This document shows, piece by piece, positions 48,457-57,410 of a DNA stretch of 64,000 bases. Within the stretch, counting starts at the first letter, position 1. Each line of letters starts with the position of its first letter. This stretch comes from Alkaliphilus metalliredigens QYMF (lineage in GTDB: Bacteria; Bacillota; Clostridia; Peptostreptococcales; Natronincolaceae). Below the pieces are notes generated by a model that was given only the letters and a program-made list of their open reading frames with translations, did no database searches and was not told the origin of the DNA. The position numbers and the translations under genes were made by a program. The DNA is taken from positions 3,949,539 to 4,013,538 of the forward strand of contig NC_009633.1 in NCBI RefSeq assembly GCF_000016985.1, given 5' to 3'.

Positions 48457-49323
48457 GCAAGGGGACGGGGTTATCGCTTTGGTCCTGTGTAACATATTAT
48501 AATTTCCAAATAATATTCGCCGAGACTCCAGTAACTCTTGCCAGCTGCCTTGTTGATATTCCTTCTATCTCTAAGGCTTTCTTTAACATCATTTCCTTCT
48601 TTTCTTTTGATTCATTTTGTAACGTCCATGCTTCTACCTTAAATTCATTTTTTATTATCCGTCTTAATTCATCGTCTGATATATTCTTCTTTTTCCCCTC
48701 GATTTCTAAGCACTCATCACTATTATTCTCTTTGTTAAATTTAACAAATAATTCAATAGCTATATCATTGTCTTTAGCAAATATTTTAAGTACATATTCC
48801 TTATCTATTATTTTGGGGGTTACTGAATACTCCCGATAACTACTCCATCTATAGTCTTTTATGTTTCTTATCATTCCTGCTTTTATAGGATTCTGATGAA
48901 TGTATCTTATAACCGTCAAAAAATATGATTCTGTCTCTACAGGTTCACTTTTAAATCGATCCTGAAATAAATTTCCTATCCGTTCATATTTCTTGTTATA
49001 CCAATATACATAGCTTCCACTTATCCACCTCATTATTTGTTCTAGTGGTTCTTTTCCTTCTTTTAACAATAGATGTATGTGATTATCCATGAGACAGTAT
49101 GCATATATACTATATTCACACTTTTCTTTATATCTTATTAAAGTTTGTAATAACTTTTCTCGATCTTCGTCATCCTCAAATATGCTCTGTCAGTTTATTC
49201 CCCTCAATATTATATGGTATGTTCTAGTTTGACTCTTCTTTCTGGCTGTTCTTGGCATAATTATCACCTCATGCTCATCTTACTATGATTTGCTTCACAA
49301 AGCAACACCCCCGTCCCTGCGCT
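48457..49323 (-). mobile_element. Y1/REP-associated transposase element with inverted G-rich ends
   Basis: The ends are related as inverted repeats: GCAAGGGGACGGGGTTATCGC at 48457-48477 and, on the other strand, GCGCAGGGACGGGGGTGTTGC at 49323-49303, sharing GGGACGGGG. Between them is one transposase gene. A GGGGACGG block also follows the copy at 61444 (61391-61402), which supports it as an element end. Exact borders are inferred. Confidence 0.6.
48497..49258 (-). pseudogene. Y1-type transposase with C-terminal helix-turn-helix, one nonsense codon
   Basis: From the ATG at 49258 (ribosome site GAGGTG) the frame reads PRTARKKSQTRTYHIILRGI, meets a TGA at 49192-49190, and continues FEDDEDREKLLQTLIRYKEK, then the HUH motif NHIHLLL, the catalytic-region RYIHQNPIKAG and RWSSYREY. 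It ends with a helix-turn-helix tail (GISTRQLARVTGVSANIIW). The TGA probably replaces CGA (Arg). The 197-codon part after the HUH motif is intact. Y1 transposases of this class mobilise or maintain REP-like palindromes. Confidence 0.85.
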
Positions 49324-50212
49324 TCTTTTGCAGAACACTTCTATCTAATTTTAAAGCCTTCGTTCCATTCTCCAGACACATTTTTTCGATCTCATATCTA
49401 TTTAGACCTATTTTCTCAAAGTGTGCCATTTCATCAAATAAGCCTTTCCCATGATCAACCCCATAGGCTCCTGAATCACTTCCTAGTACCACATTGCATC
49501 CTAGCTCAACCGCTTTTCTAATATTTTCTATCTGTTCCTCATATACTCTACTTATTATTTCCCTTTCCATTTTGAATTTATTGCTATGGGTATTGAGAAT
49601 ATTCCCTAGGGGAGAAAGTGTGGGAGTCCACAGGATTTCCTTTTCAGCCATATAATAAACTTCTGCTTCAGAAATTAGATAACCATGTTCTATGGTATGA
49701 ACACCTGCTGTGATTGCCTTTTGTACCCCATCTTTTCCATTAGCATGTACCATAACAGGGATGTTATGCTCCCTTGCTGTCTCAACCATATATTTTAATT
49801 CCTCTAGAGTAAAAGTCGTTTCTCCAACCTCACCATATTTCTTAAAATCTACTATGCCAGTTAAGATAATTTTCAAATGGTCTAACTTGTGATCTAAAAG
49901 AATCTTAAACGTTCTCGTGAAATCTTCTTTATCCGTTATTGACTCTCCTAAAAAATTGCCGTAATGCCCTTGTTTGTATAGGGCATATATAGGGGATTTG
50001 TAAATCACACCTTCTTCTTCAGCGATTTCCCTGGCTAATTTAGAGGCATAGATCCCATCTCCTCCATCCCGTAAAGCATAGATTCCAGCTTTTTTATATT
50101 CCTTCAATACCCTTCTGACCCACTCTATTTGGGTCTCTCTCCTGGCACTTTCCCATTCTTGCTTATTATACAAATGATTTAAGGCTATATGAATATGGGC
50201 GTCAATTAACAT
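49295..50212 (-). CDS. Amidohydrolase-family metal-dependent hydrolase
   Basis: This 305-residue protein has the N-terminal metal motif DAHIHIAL (HxH), then HAN in VMVHANGKDG, IEHGYL and the late metal Asp in VLGSDSGAYG, the order expected for imidazolonepropionase/prolidase-like amidohydrolases. The substrate is unknown. The last ten codons (KKRRDGGVAL) lie in the G-rich end of the Y1 element, so the natural C-terminus has been replaced. No partner gene is coupled to it. Confidence 0.85.
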   Translation of the reverse strand: MLIDAHIHIALNHLYNKQEWESARRETQIEWVRRVLKEYKKAGIYALRDGGDGIYASKLAREIAEEEGVIYKSPIYALYKQGHYGNFLGESITDKEDFTRTFKILLDHKLDHLKIILTGIVDFKKYGEVGETTFTLEELKYMVETAREHNIPVMVHANGKDGVQKAITAGVHTIEHGYLISEAEVYYMAEKEILWTPTLSPLGNILNTHSNKFKMEREIISRVYEEQIENIRKAVELGCNVVLGSDSGAYGVDHGKGLFDEMAHFEKIGLNRYEIEKMCLENGTKALKLDRSVLQKKRRDGGVAL

Positions 50213-50254
50213 TGTATATCCACTCTCTTTACTAAATTATTTTATGTTTCTTAA

Positions 50255-50628
50255 TTACGAATTTACACCTTCTGATAACCGTCTTTCAGTAATTGTGTCG
50301 TCCAAAACCAATATTTTGACACGCTTTGGCTTTGTTAGCTTTTGTAATCCTTCAGTAACTCGTATCGCCAGTAACGATAAAAATCGATAATATGTATTCT
50401 TAGAAAGCGCCTGATCCTTACGTTCAGATTCAAGAAAACGATAAAGGTTCTTGCTTTGAAAGACTAAAAGAATCAAAAACGGAAAACCTTAAAAACTGAT
50501 GTACCTTGATTTTTGCGAATCCCAGCTTTTCTAAGCAGTTAGGCAATCTTTAATGTTTTCAAAGAGTGTAGTAAAGCATTTTTACTCTTTTCAGATGGGT
50601 CATAATGATGTATCATTGTGGTATGCAT
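50255..50628 (-). pseudogene. IS4-type transposase, N-terminal remnant
   Basis: From the ATG at 50628 the frame reads MHTTMIHHYDPSEKSKNALL, meets a TAA, continues LLRKAGIRKNQGTSVFKVFR, shifts by one base near 50480 and then reads LVFQSKNLYRFLESERKDQA, YYRFL joined to SLLAIRVTEGLQKL, and LVLDDT with the first catalytic Asp. The rest is missing. It carries a nonsense codon, a frameshift and an internal loss of about 8 codons. Confidence 0.7.
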
Positions 50629-50895
50629 CTCTCTTATCTGGATTTTAAAGTGTTTTCTTCGTAGTTACATTTTATCAGATTGAGGTGTATTTTTGTGTCT
50701 ATATACATATTATTTTCGTAGAAACATTAGATTTCACAGTACCTTAAGTCCCGTTTAAGGGTGGGAAAGTTGAGTAGATAAAAATACCTTTATCAATAAA
50801 ATAGGATGACTAATTAAAGTAGAAACACCACACCCACTCCATGATGCAGTACCAAATATTCAAATATATGGATTTTCTATTAAGAGTTCCGAAAA

Positions 50896-50923
50896 AAAAA
50901 ATCAACCAAAAGGTTGATTTTTT
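50896..50923 (-). terminator. Terminator of the met-larA operon
   Basis: AAAAAATCAACC and GGTTGATTTTTT form a perfect 12-bp stem with a 4-base loop, 5 bases past the stop codon of the LarA-like gene. It has T runs on both strands. Confidence 0.9.
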
Positions 50924-50928
50924 CAATG

Positions 50929-52212
50929 TCAATTAATTATTGGTAATGTATTTCCCCCATAGGGCATTAGAGTAATTTTAGGCTCTAGAGGACTTAATTT
51001 GCAGGCTAGATCTAAAGCTTCATCTAAGGAGTTAGCTGGTAGAAACCCTAATTTTTCCACATGATCCCTAGGAAGAGTTGAAATGAGAATTAACTTCCTG
51101 TAAACCCCTGTATAGGCAGCTTTATAGGCAGCATAGCCAGGAACAGTGAAATTCTTTTTTAGTGCCTTTTCCATTTCCTCTAGGGTCTTATATTGAAACC
51201 AATTCAAGAACTCTGAAGCTCCTAAACCATCGCTGCATTCAGATGCTAAAATAATCACACTATTTTCCTTTCCTCCATAAAGGCAGTTATCCATTGTCTT
51301 CACCGTTTGATATAGATTTATATCCTTTGGATACCCCCCGGCAGATGCAATAATAATATCTGACTTTTCCTTTAACTCAATTCCATATACTTCTCGTATT
51401 ATTTCACAACCTTCAAGCCACGCTTCCTGAAAGTCACCAGCAACAAATTTCAGGAACCTACCATCAGCATCTAAGACTGCATTTATTAGGAAATCTGGGT
51501 TTATCATTCTGCATATTTCTGTGATGTCTTCTCGCATGGGATTTCCATCTATCTTGTTTGATGCAGCCTTGGGATTCAATCCGGTATTAATGCCTTCATT
51601 AAAGGTAAGCCTGTGATTATGCTGAATTGTCTCTAATCCTGCAACTCCGGGCACCATTCCCTTAGCTCCACCTCCGAAACCAGCAAAAAGGTGAAAGGCT
51701 ATACCCCCTGTGAGAATCACTCTATCGGCCTTTACTATTCTTTTATTAATAAAGATTGGAGTATTGAAGCTTGATTCTCCAACATAATCTAATCCCTTTG
51801 AATCAAAACAATCATGATCATGTATTTTTATCCTATTATAAACTTCATTTCCCACAATAGCTTGCTTTTCCCCTTCATTTGAGGGTCTGTGGGTACCTAA
51901 TGCAATTAATATATCAATATGACTATCTTCTACACCCATAGCATTTAGGTAATCTATTAGATGGATTAAAAATTGATCTGTTTTAATCCACAGTCTAGTG
52001 ATATCACTAACTACTATTACAACGGTTTCTCCTTTTTTAATCACATTCTTTAAGGAAGCAGAAGCTGTAGGATTTTCAATGGCCCTTATTACTGCCTCCT
52101 TAACATCTATTATTGGGGCGGCTACCCTTGGTAAAAGTGTATTTAATATTAACTTTTCATTAATTTTACAGAGAAGCTCACCTCTCCCATATTTAAAGCT
52201 ATAGTTTTTCAA
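50929..52212 (-). CDS. LarA-family nickel-pincer racemase homologue
   Basis: This 427-residue protein is a full-length member of the LarA (lactate racemase, DUF2088) family, which racemises or epimerises 2-hydroxy acids with a nickel pincer nucleotide cofactor bound to a Lys. The cofactor Lys is seen in FAGFGGGAKGMVPG, with the catalytic His candidates in ALGTH and AFHLFAG and the Ni-ligand His in HNHR. It starts 11 bases after metQ and ends at a strong terminator, so it is the last gene of a SAM-riboswitch operon. That context suggests a methionine-derived 2-hydroxy acid as substrate rather than lactate. No larB/larC/larE cofactor genes are in the window. Confidence 0.87.
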   Translation of the reverse strand: MKNYSFKYGRGELLCKINEKLILNTLLPRVAAPIIDVKEAVIRAIENPTASASLKNVIKKGETVVIVVSDITRLWIKTDQFLIHLIDYLNAMGVEDSHIDILIALGTHRPSNEGEKQAIVGNEVYNRIKIHDHDCFDSKGLDYVGESSFNTPIFINKRIVKADRVILTGGIAFHLFAGFGGGAKGMVPGVAGLETIQHNHRLTFNEGINTGLNPKAASNKIDGNPMREDITEICRMINPDFLINAVLDADGRFLKFVAGDFQEAWLEGCEIIREVYGIELKEKSDIIIASAGGYPKDINLYQTVKTMDNCLYGGKENSVIILASECSDGLGASEFLNWFQYKTLEEMEKALKKNFTVPGYAAYKAAYTGVYRKLILISTLPRDHVEKLGFLPANSLDEALDLACKLSPLEPKITLMPYGGNTLPIIN

Positions 52213-52223
52213 TAAAATCCCTC

Positions 52224-53030
52224 CTAGAATGCCGACACAACAGCTCCACCAAAGCTTTCCTCTATAAATTGTCTAATCTCACTGGAATGATATATTTCAA
52301 CAAGCTTTTTAATTCTTACATCCTCCTCAAGCTCTGGTCTAGTAACAATATGGTTTACCCAGGGAGAATTCTTATCTTCAATAAATATTGAATCCTCTAC
52401 AGGATTCATCCCTGCCTCAATGATAAAATTAGTATTAATTACAGCCACTGCCACATCCGGTAGAGCTCTAATAAGCATTGGTGCCTCCAGCTCAACTATT
52501 TTAATGTTTTTAGGATTTTCTACTATATCCCTAACTGTTACCGCAGTACCTGCACCTTCCCTGAGTTTAATAACTCCGGCTGTCTCCAATAGGATCAATG
52601 CCCTAGCTTGATTTGTCGAATCATTGGGAACTGCTACCTGTTGGCCTTCAACTAGTTCACTAGGTGAAGCGATTTTATCAGAATAGATACCCATTGGAAA
52701 GTTTACTGTTGGTGCGATGGTAATAAGATCCATGCTTCTATCTGTATTAAATTTAATTAAGTATGGTTCATGCTGAAAAATATTAGCATCCAATTCCTTA
52801 TCAAATAGCTGTATATTGGGTTGAATATACTCATTGAAAACAACTAATTCTATATTTAAGCCCTTATCCTCAGCCAATTCTTTAACCTTTTTAGCAATTT
52901 CTTCATGGGGCCCACCTGTTACACCAATCTTTAATGTATCTTCATTACCAGCAGCGGTTTTAGCTCCACAGCCCGTTACAATTAATGCCAATAAAACAAT
53001 AGTTATAGATATTAGTATGATTTTTTTCAT
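52224..53030 (-). CDS. metQ: Methionine-binding lipoprotein of the MetNIQ importer
   Basis: This protein of about 268 residues has a signal peptide and lipobox (LIVTGCGAK). It is an NlpA/MetQ-type binding protein with KIGVTGGPHEEI, QPNIQLFDKELDANIFQHEP and NTNFIIEAG, which form the methionine-binding cleft in the family. I start at the ATG at 53030 with GGAG 8 bases upstream. It follows metI and metN in one operon under a SAM riboswitch. Confidence 0.92.
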   Translation of the reverse strand: MKKIILISITIVLLALIVTGCGAKTAAGNEDTLKIGVTGGPHEEIAKKVKELAEDKGLNIELVVFNEYIQPNIQLFDKELDANIFQHEPYLIKFNTDRSMDLITIAPTVNFPMGIYSDKIASPSELVEGQQVAVPNDSTNQARALILLETAGVIKLREGAGTAVTVRDIVENPKNIKIVELEAPMLIRALPDVAVAVINTNFIIEAGMNPVEDSIFIEDKNSPWVNHIVTRPELEEDVRIKKLVEIYHSSEIRQFIEESFGGAVVSAF

Positions 53031-53081
53031 TTTTTTCTCTCCTTCAGTCATTTTTTGTGTTTATTTTGCTTGTTGTTTAAT

Positions 53082-53759
53082 TTAGTGACTTAATTTCTTT
53101 TGAAAATATTCCCCTGTACTTTGAACAACATTTACGATCAGCAGCAAAATTATTGTGCTTACAATCATGATGTCAGTTCTATAATATTGATAACCGTATC
53201 GTATAGCGAAATCCCCAAGACCTCCACCTCCCACCGTTCCAGCTATGGCAGAAAAACCGATTAAGCTAACGACGGTTATGGTTAAAGCATATATGATTCC
53301 AGGTAAGCCCTCCACAAGTAATACCCTATAGATTATTTCAAAGGGGCTAGATCCCATGGCCTGTGCTGCTTCAATAACTCCTGGATCTATATCTAACAGT
53401 GCTGACTCCACCTGCCGTGCCACAAAGGGAGCGGAGGCAAATATTAGAGGTATTATTGCACCCCTAAGACCTATTGTTGTGCCAGCTAAAAATCTTGTAA
53501 TAGGTATAATGGCCGTTAACAAAATTACAAAAGGTAAAGATCTAAATATATTCACTACCTTTCCCAATATAAAATTTATCAATTTATTTTCCACCAGATT
53601 CCCTTTTCTTGTAATAACTAAGATTACACCTAAAGGAATTCCGATTATGGAGGCAATTAATCCAGATATAAAAACCATAATCAAGGTATCCATAAATGCT
53701 TTAACTAACTCAGGAAACAATTCAACTACATTGGGTAGCATTTGATTTACTAGCTCCAT
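53082..53759 (-). CDS. metI: Methionine ABC importer permease
   Basis: This 225-residue permease has five membrane segments and the EAA loop EAAQAMGSSPFEII near residue 135, as in MetI. It overlaps metN by 38 bases, which couples translation. Together with MetN and MetQ it takes up methionine and probably related compounds. Confidence 0.93.
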   Translation of the reverse strand: MELVNQMLPNVVELFPELVKAFMDTLIMVFISGLIASIIGIPLGVILVITRKGNLVENKLINFILGKVVNIFRSLPFVILLTAIIPITRFLAGTTIGLRGAIIPLIFASAPFVARQVESALLDIDPGVIEAAQAMGSSPFEIIYRVLLVEGLPGIIYALTITVVSLIGFSAIAGTVGGGGLGDFAIRYGYQYYRTDIMIVSTIILLLIVNVVQSTGEYFQKKLSH

Positions 53760-54786
53760 ACTCTCTTAATACCTCCACTCGTATTTTATTGCTTTCAAGA
53801 AGTGCAATTGCTTCTTGAATCTTTCCTTCATTACCCGTAAGACTGACCACAAGACTTCCAAAGGGGATCCCCTGTAGGCTTTCTATGCTTCCAAAAAGTA
53901 TGTTTACCATAATCCCATACTCTCTAGATATTCTAGAAATAAAAGGTTGCCCCGTTACCTGACCAACAAAGGTAACTTTTACAGTTAATTCATATTGACC
54001 TGGATCCCTGAGGAAATTCTGATTTATCAACTCATCTAGGCCTTCATAACCCATGGTCTTAGCAATAAATTCCCTGGTAATATCTGTTGCTGGATTAGAA
54101 AAGACATCTATGATGCTTCCCTCCTCTACTACCTCCCCAGCATCCATCACGGCCACCCTATTGCAAACTTCCTTTATAACCTCCATTTGATGGGTAATAA
54201 TTACCACCGTTAAATTGAGCTTTTGATTAATCTCTTTCAACAGGTTTAAAATTGACCTTGTATTCTGAGGATCTAGGGCTGAGGTTGCCTCATCACATAA
54301 TAATACCTCTGGATCATTGGCAAGGGCCCTTGCTATGCCCACCCTCTGTTTCTGACCTCCACTTAGCTGAGAGGGATAAGAATAAATCTTATCTTTAATT
54401 CCAACCAATTCTAAAAGTTTTACCACTTTTTCATTTATTTCAACCTTTGTTAAACCTTTACCCTTTAAGGGGTAAGCTATATTATCATACACAGTCCTCC
54501 TCTTCATTAAGTTAAAGTGTTGGAAAATCATTCCTATTTTTTCTCTTTGTTTCCTTAATTCCTTTGGCGATAGTTCTGTTAATTCTATGCCATTTATTGT
54601 GACTTTCCCAGAATCCATTTTTTCTAAAAGATTAATGCATCTTATCAAGGTGCTTTTACCAGCCCCACTATATCCAATTATTCCAAATATATCTCCTCTT
54701 TGTATTTTCAAGCTAACCTTTTTTAATGCCTTAACAGCTTCTTTGTTACTTCCATAGGTTTTGGTTAGTTCATGTAATATAATCAA
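53722..54786 (-). CDS. metN: Methionine ABC importer ATPase with NIL domain
   Basis: This 354-residue ATPase has Walker A GYSGAGKST, Q loop IFQHFN, signature LSGGQKQRVGIARAL and Walker B VLLCDEATSAL. A C-terminal NIL/ACT-like domain (about 270-345) binds methionine and inhibits transport when the cytoplasmic pool is high. It is the first gene of the operon, 55 bases after the riboswitch terminator. Confidence 0.95.
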   Translation of the reverse strand: MIILHELTKTYGSNKEAVKALKKVSLKIQRGDIFGIIGYSGAGKSTLIRCINLLEKMDSGKVTINGIELTELSPKELRKQREKIGMIFQHFNLMKRRTVYDNIAYPLKGKGLTKVEINEKVVKLLELVGIKDKIYSYPSQLSGGQKQRVGIARALANDPEVLLCDEATSALDPQNTRSILNLLKEINQKLNLTVVIITHQMEVIKEVCNRVAVMDAGEVVEEGSIIDVFSNPATDITREFIAKTMGYEGLDELINQNFLRDPGQYELTVKVTFVGQVTGQPFISRISREYGIMVNILFGSIESLQGIPFGSLVVSLTGNEGKIQEAIALLESNKIRVEVLREYGASKSNATQCS

Positions 54787-54841
54787 TTTTCAGCCTCCTT
54801 TCTTTACCATAGAAATAGCACATACTTTTTACCAAATAAAA

Positions 54842-54870
54842 AAACCTCTTCTCAAAGAGAGAAAAGGTTT
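54842..54870 (-). terminator. Expression-platform terminator of the SAM riboswitch
   Basis: AAACCTTTTCTC and GAGAAGAGGTTT (one mismatch) form a 12-bp stem with a 5-base loop and a T run on the minus strand, between the SAM aptamer and metN. A second hairpin (AACCC...GGGTT at about 54888-54902) lies between it and the aptamer and may be part of the anti-terminator. Confidence 0.85.
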
Positions 54871-54910
54871 ATCTGCATAAAAATAACCCAAGAAGGGTTT
54901 CATTATCCAT

Positions 54911-55011
54911 TCTCATCTCCCAGAACTATGTTCTGCTGGATTTAGCACCGTCACATATGTGTGGTTGCTGAAACATCATCGGGCCAGTCCCTCAGTTTCT
55001 CTTGATAAGTT
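54911..55011 (-). ncRNA. SAM-I (S-box) riboswitch
   Basis: Read on the minus strand, the S-box core is complete: CTTATCAAGAG, GAGGGACTGGCCC, GATGTTTCAGCAACC, GGTGCTAAATCC, then GATGAGA at the closing strand. SAM binding is expected to favour the downstream terminator and switch off metN-metI-metQ-larA. The consensus is strong enough for the call without other evidence. Confidence 0.97.
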
Positions 55012-55027
55012 ATATTTAGTTTTTATA

Positions 55028-55566
55028 TTAGATATGATTATATAGTGTATAAAATGTTTTGTCAACAATAAAATTAATTTCCTTCTTTTCTTTTGATTCA
55101 TTTTGTAACGTCCATGCTTCTACCTTAAATTGATTTTTTATTATCTGCCTTAATTCATCATCTGATATATTCTTCTTTTTTTCCTTGATTTCTAAGCACT
55201 CATCATTATTATTCTTTTTGTTAAATTTAATAAATAATTCAATAGCTATATCATTGTCTTTAGCAAATATTTTAAGTACATATTCCTTATCTATTATTTT
55301 GGGGGTTACTGAATATTCCCTATAACTACTCCATCTATAGTCTTTTATATTTCTTATAATTCCTGCTTTTATAGGATTTTGATGAATGTATCTTATAACC
55401 GTCAAAAAATATGATTCTGTCTCTACGGGTTCACTTTTAAATCGATCTTGAAATAAAGTTCCTACCCGTTCATACTTCTTGTTATACCAATATACATAGC
55501 TTCCACTTATACGTCTCATTATTTGTTCTAATGGTTCTTTTCCTTCTTTTAACAATAGATGTATGT
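55028..55566 (-). pseudogene. Y1 transposase copy truncated at both ends
   Basis: This 180-codon segment is nearly identical to the copy at 48497-49258 (SGSYVYWYNKKYERVG, RYIHQNPIKAG, RWSSYREY). It begins abruptly at IHLLLK, with the match ending at 55566 at ACATAC next to unrelated DNA, and ends within KEKKE, before the helix-turn-helix. Its cut 3' end lies 17 bases from the SAM riboswitch. It cannot be active because the first His of the HUH motif is lost. Confidence 0.85.
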
Positions 55567-55719
55567 CACTAGTGTTCAATTAATGGATTTTAAATCCATT
55601 GACAATACTTCGTATCCAGTACTTTCATAATTTGACTTAAATTTAGACATGAAAATAGTCAGTAACCTTTGCTTTAATATAATTACACACTAACCATATT
55701 TGCAAGGGGGTACTGACTA

Positions 55720-55845
55720 TTGGTTAATGATAATTATATCACTATTTTCGAAAAATTATTAGACATCATTGATTGGAAAAAATTGAAAGAATCTACTTAT
55801 CTACTAGTGCTTAGTAACCTCCTTCTTTGGGGAAGATATGTGTAA
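55720..55845 (+). CDS. Small ORF with strong ribosome site, unknown
   Basis: A TTG start 10 bases after CAAGGGGG opens a 41-residue ORF, VNDNYITIFEKLLDIIDWKK, then LLVLSNLLLWGRYV. It could be a small protein, a leader peptide, or the first codons of a truncated transposase. It ends just before the chimeric transposase gene. I recognise no family. Confidence 0.35.
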   Translation: MVNDNYITIFEKLLDIIDWKKLKESTYLLVLSNLLLWGRYV

Positions 55846-55873
55846 ACTAATCCCAAAGAAATGGAGGAACATC

Positions 55874-57303
55874 ATGAAAAAGAAATATATCGTAAAACTG
55901 ACCAATGAAGAACATCAAGAACTAACAGATATAATAAGTAAAGGTAAATCACCGGCATATAAAATCAAACATGCAAACATTCTTCTCAAGGCCAATACAG
56001 ACGGACCAAACTGGATTGATAGACAAATTGCAGAAGCGTTTAATTGCCATAGCAATACGATAACAAATGTCAAAAAACGCTTCGTAGAAGAAGGTCTTGA
56101 TAGTGCTCTTGACCGAAAAAAGAGAGATCCTTCTACTTTGCCTAGAAAATTTGATGGTGTAGATCAAGCTAAAATAATAGCTCTTGCCTGCAGCACACCA
56201 CTGGCTGATCATTCTCACTGGACATTGAGGTTACTCGCTAATAAAGTTGTTGAATTAAATATAGTTGATTCTATTTCACATCAAACAGTTTCCAGGATTC
56301 TAAAAAAAATGACTTGAAGCCTCACCAAAGTAAGTATTGGATGATACCCCCTGAACAAGATGCTGCCTTCGTATGCGCTATGGAAGATGTCCTTGATTTA
56401 TACCAGAGACCCTATGATAGTAATAAGCCTGTAGTTTGTATGGATGAACAGCCTATACAACTTATTAGGGAAACTCGTACCCCTCTCCCCTTAGAACCTG
56501 GGAAACCTGAACGACACGATTATGAATACGAAAGAAATGGTACAGCAAATGCTTTTATGTTTACAGAGCCTTTGGGTTGTAATCGTTCTGTTCATATCAC
56601 AGAGACAAGTGCAAAGGAAATATTTGAAGTAGAAAAACTTAAAGCCCTAGCAGATAAAGGTTATTACAATGCACAGGATTTAAAAAAATGCGAAAAAGAA
56701 GGTATTACAACCTATGTTTCAAAACAAGTATTTCCCAATACTACAGGAGAGGAATAATATTATTTAGACAAATTTGAATATGATAAAGAGGAAAATATTT
56801 ATATATGTCCTAAAGGAGAAAAACTTTATTGTAGAAGACAAAAACCTATAAATGAAAATACAAAAGAAATAGTATATCAAAATTTCAAAGCCTGTAGTAA
56901 ATGTAATTTTAAAGATCAATGTACAAAAGATAAAAGAGGCAGACGAGTAAGAAGACCAATAGATCAAGATATCTTAGATAGAGTAGACCAGAGGATGATA
57001 GAAAACAAAGAACTCTATAAGCAAAGACAAATGATCGTAGAGCACCCCTTTGGAACGATAAAAAGAGGGCTAGGCATGACGTATTTTCTGACAAAAGGGA
57101 TGCAATCAGCAAAAACGGAGATTTCTTTTGCCTTTTTAGCCTATAATATGAAACGAGCACTAAATATACTGGGAATAAAGGCAATAATGAGGAGACTAAC
57201 AGACAAAAAAGCATTTGTTAGCCTCCGATTTTGTAAATATTATCGTATACTTAAAAACATTTGCCAATTTAACATGAAATCCATGAAAAGTGCAATGGAA
57301 TAA
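55874..57303 (+). pseudogene. Chimeric transposase: IS630 N-terminal part joined to IS1182 C-terminal part
   Basis: Residues from MKKKYIVKLTNEEHQELTDI to about FMFTEPLGCNRSVHITE are an IS630-type protein: helix-turn-helix and the first catalytic Asp in VVCMDEQPIQL, with an internal frame change at 56311-56316. From TSAKEIFEVEKLKALADKGY onward it is an IS1182-type C-terminus (LADKGYYNAQDL, KACSKCNFKDQC, VEHPFGTIKRGLG with the catalytic Glu/His region), interrupted by one TAA at 56757. Neither half is complete, so this is a recombination product and is probably inactive. A GGAGG site precedes the start. Confidence 0.8.
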
Positions 57304-57410
57304 TAATGCAATTTAGCGCAGTCTTACGGTTCTTTGTGCTTGATCCTTTGTCCTTGACCTTGACTTCCCTACCGGCTACTACCCTAACATCCTTTTATAA
57401 TAGATAAACA

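Noticed and set aside
48378-48460. Lys/Glu-rich plus-strand frame considered as a gene
   Set aside because: It is too short, has no start signal and runs into the Y1 element end; at most it is a transposase tail.
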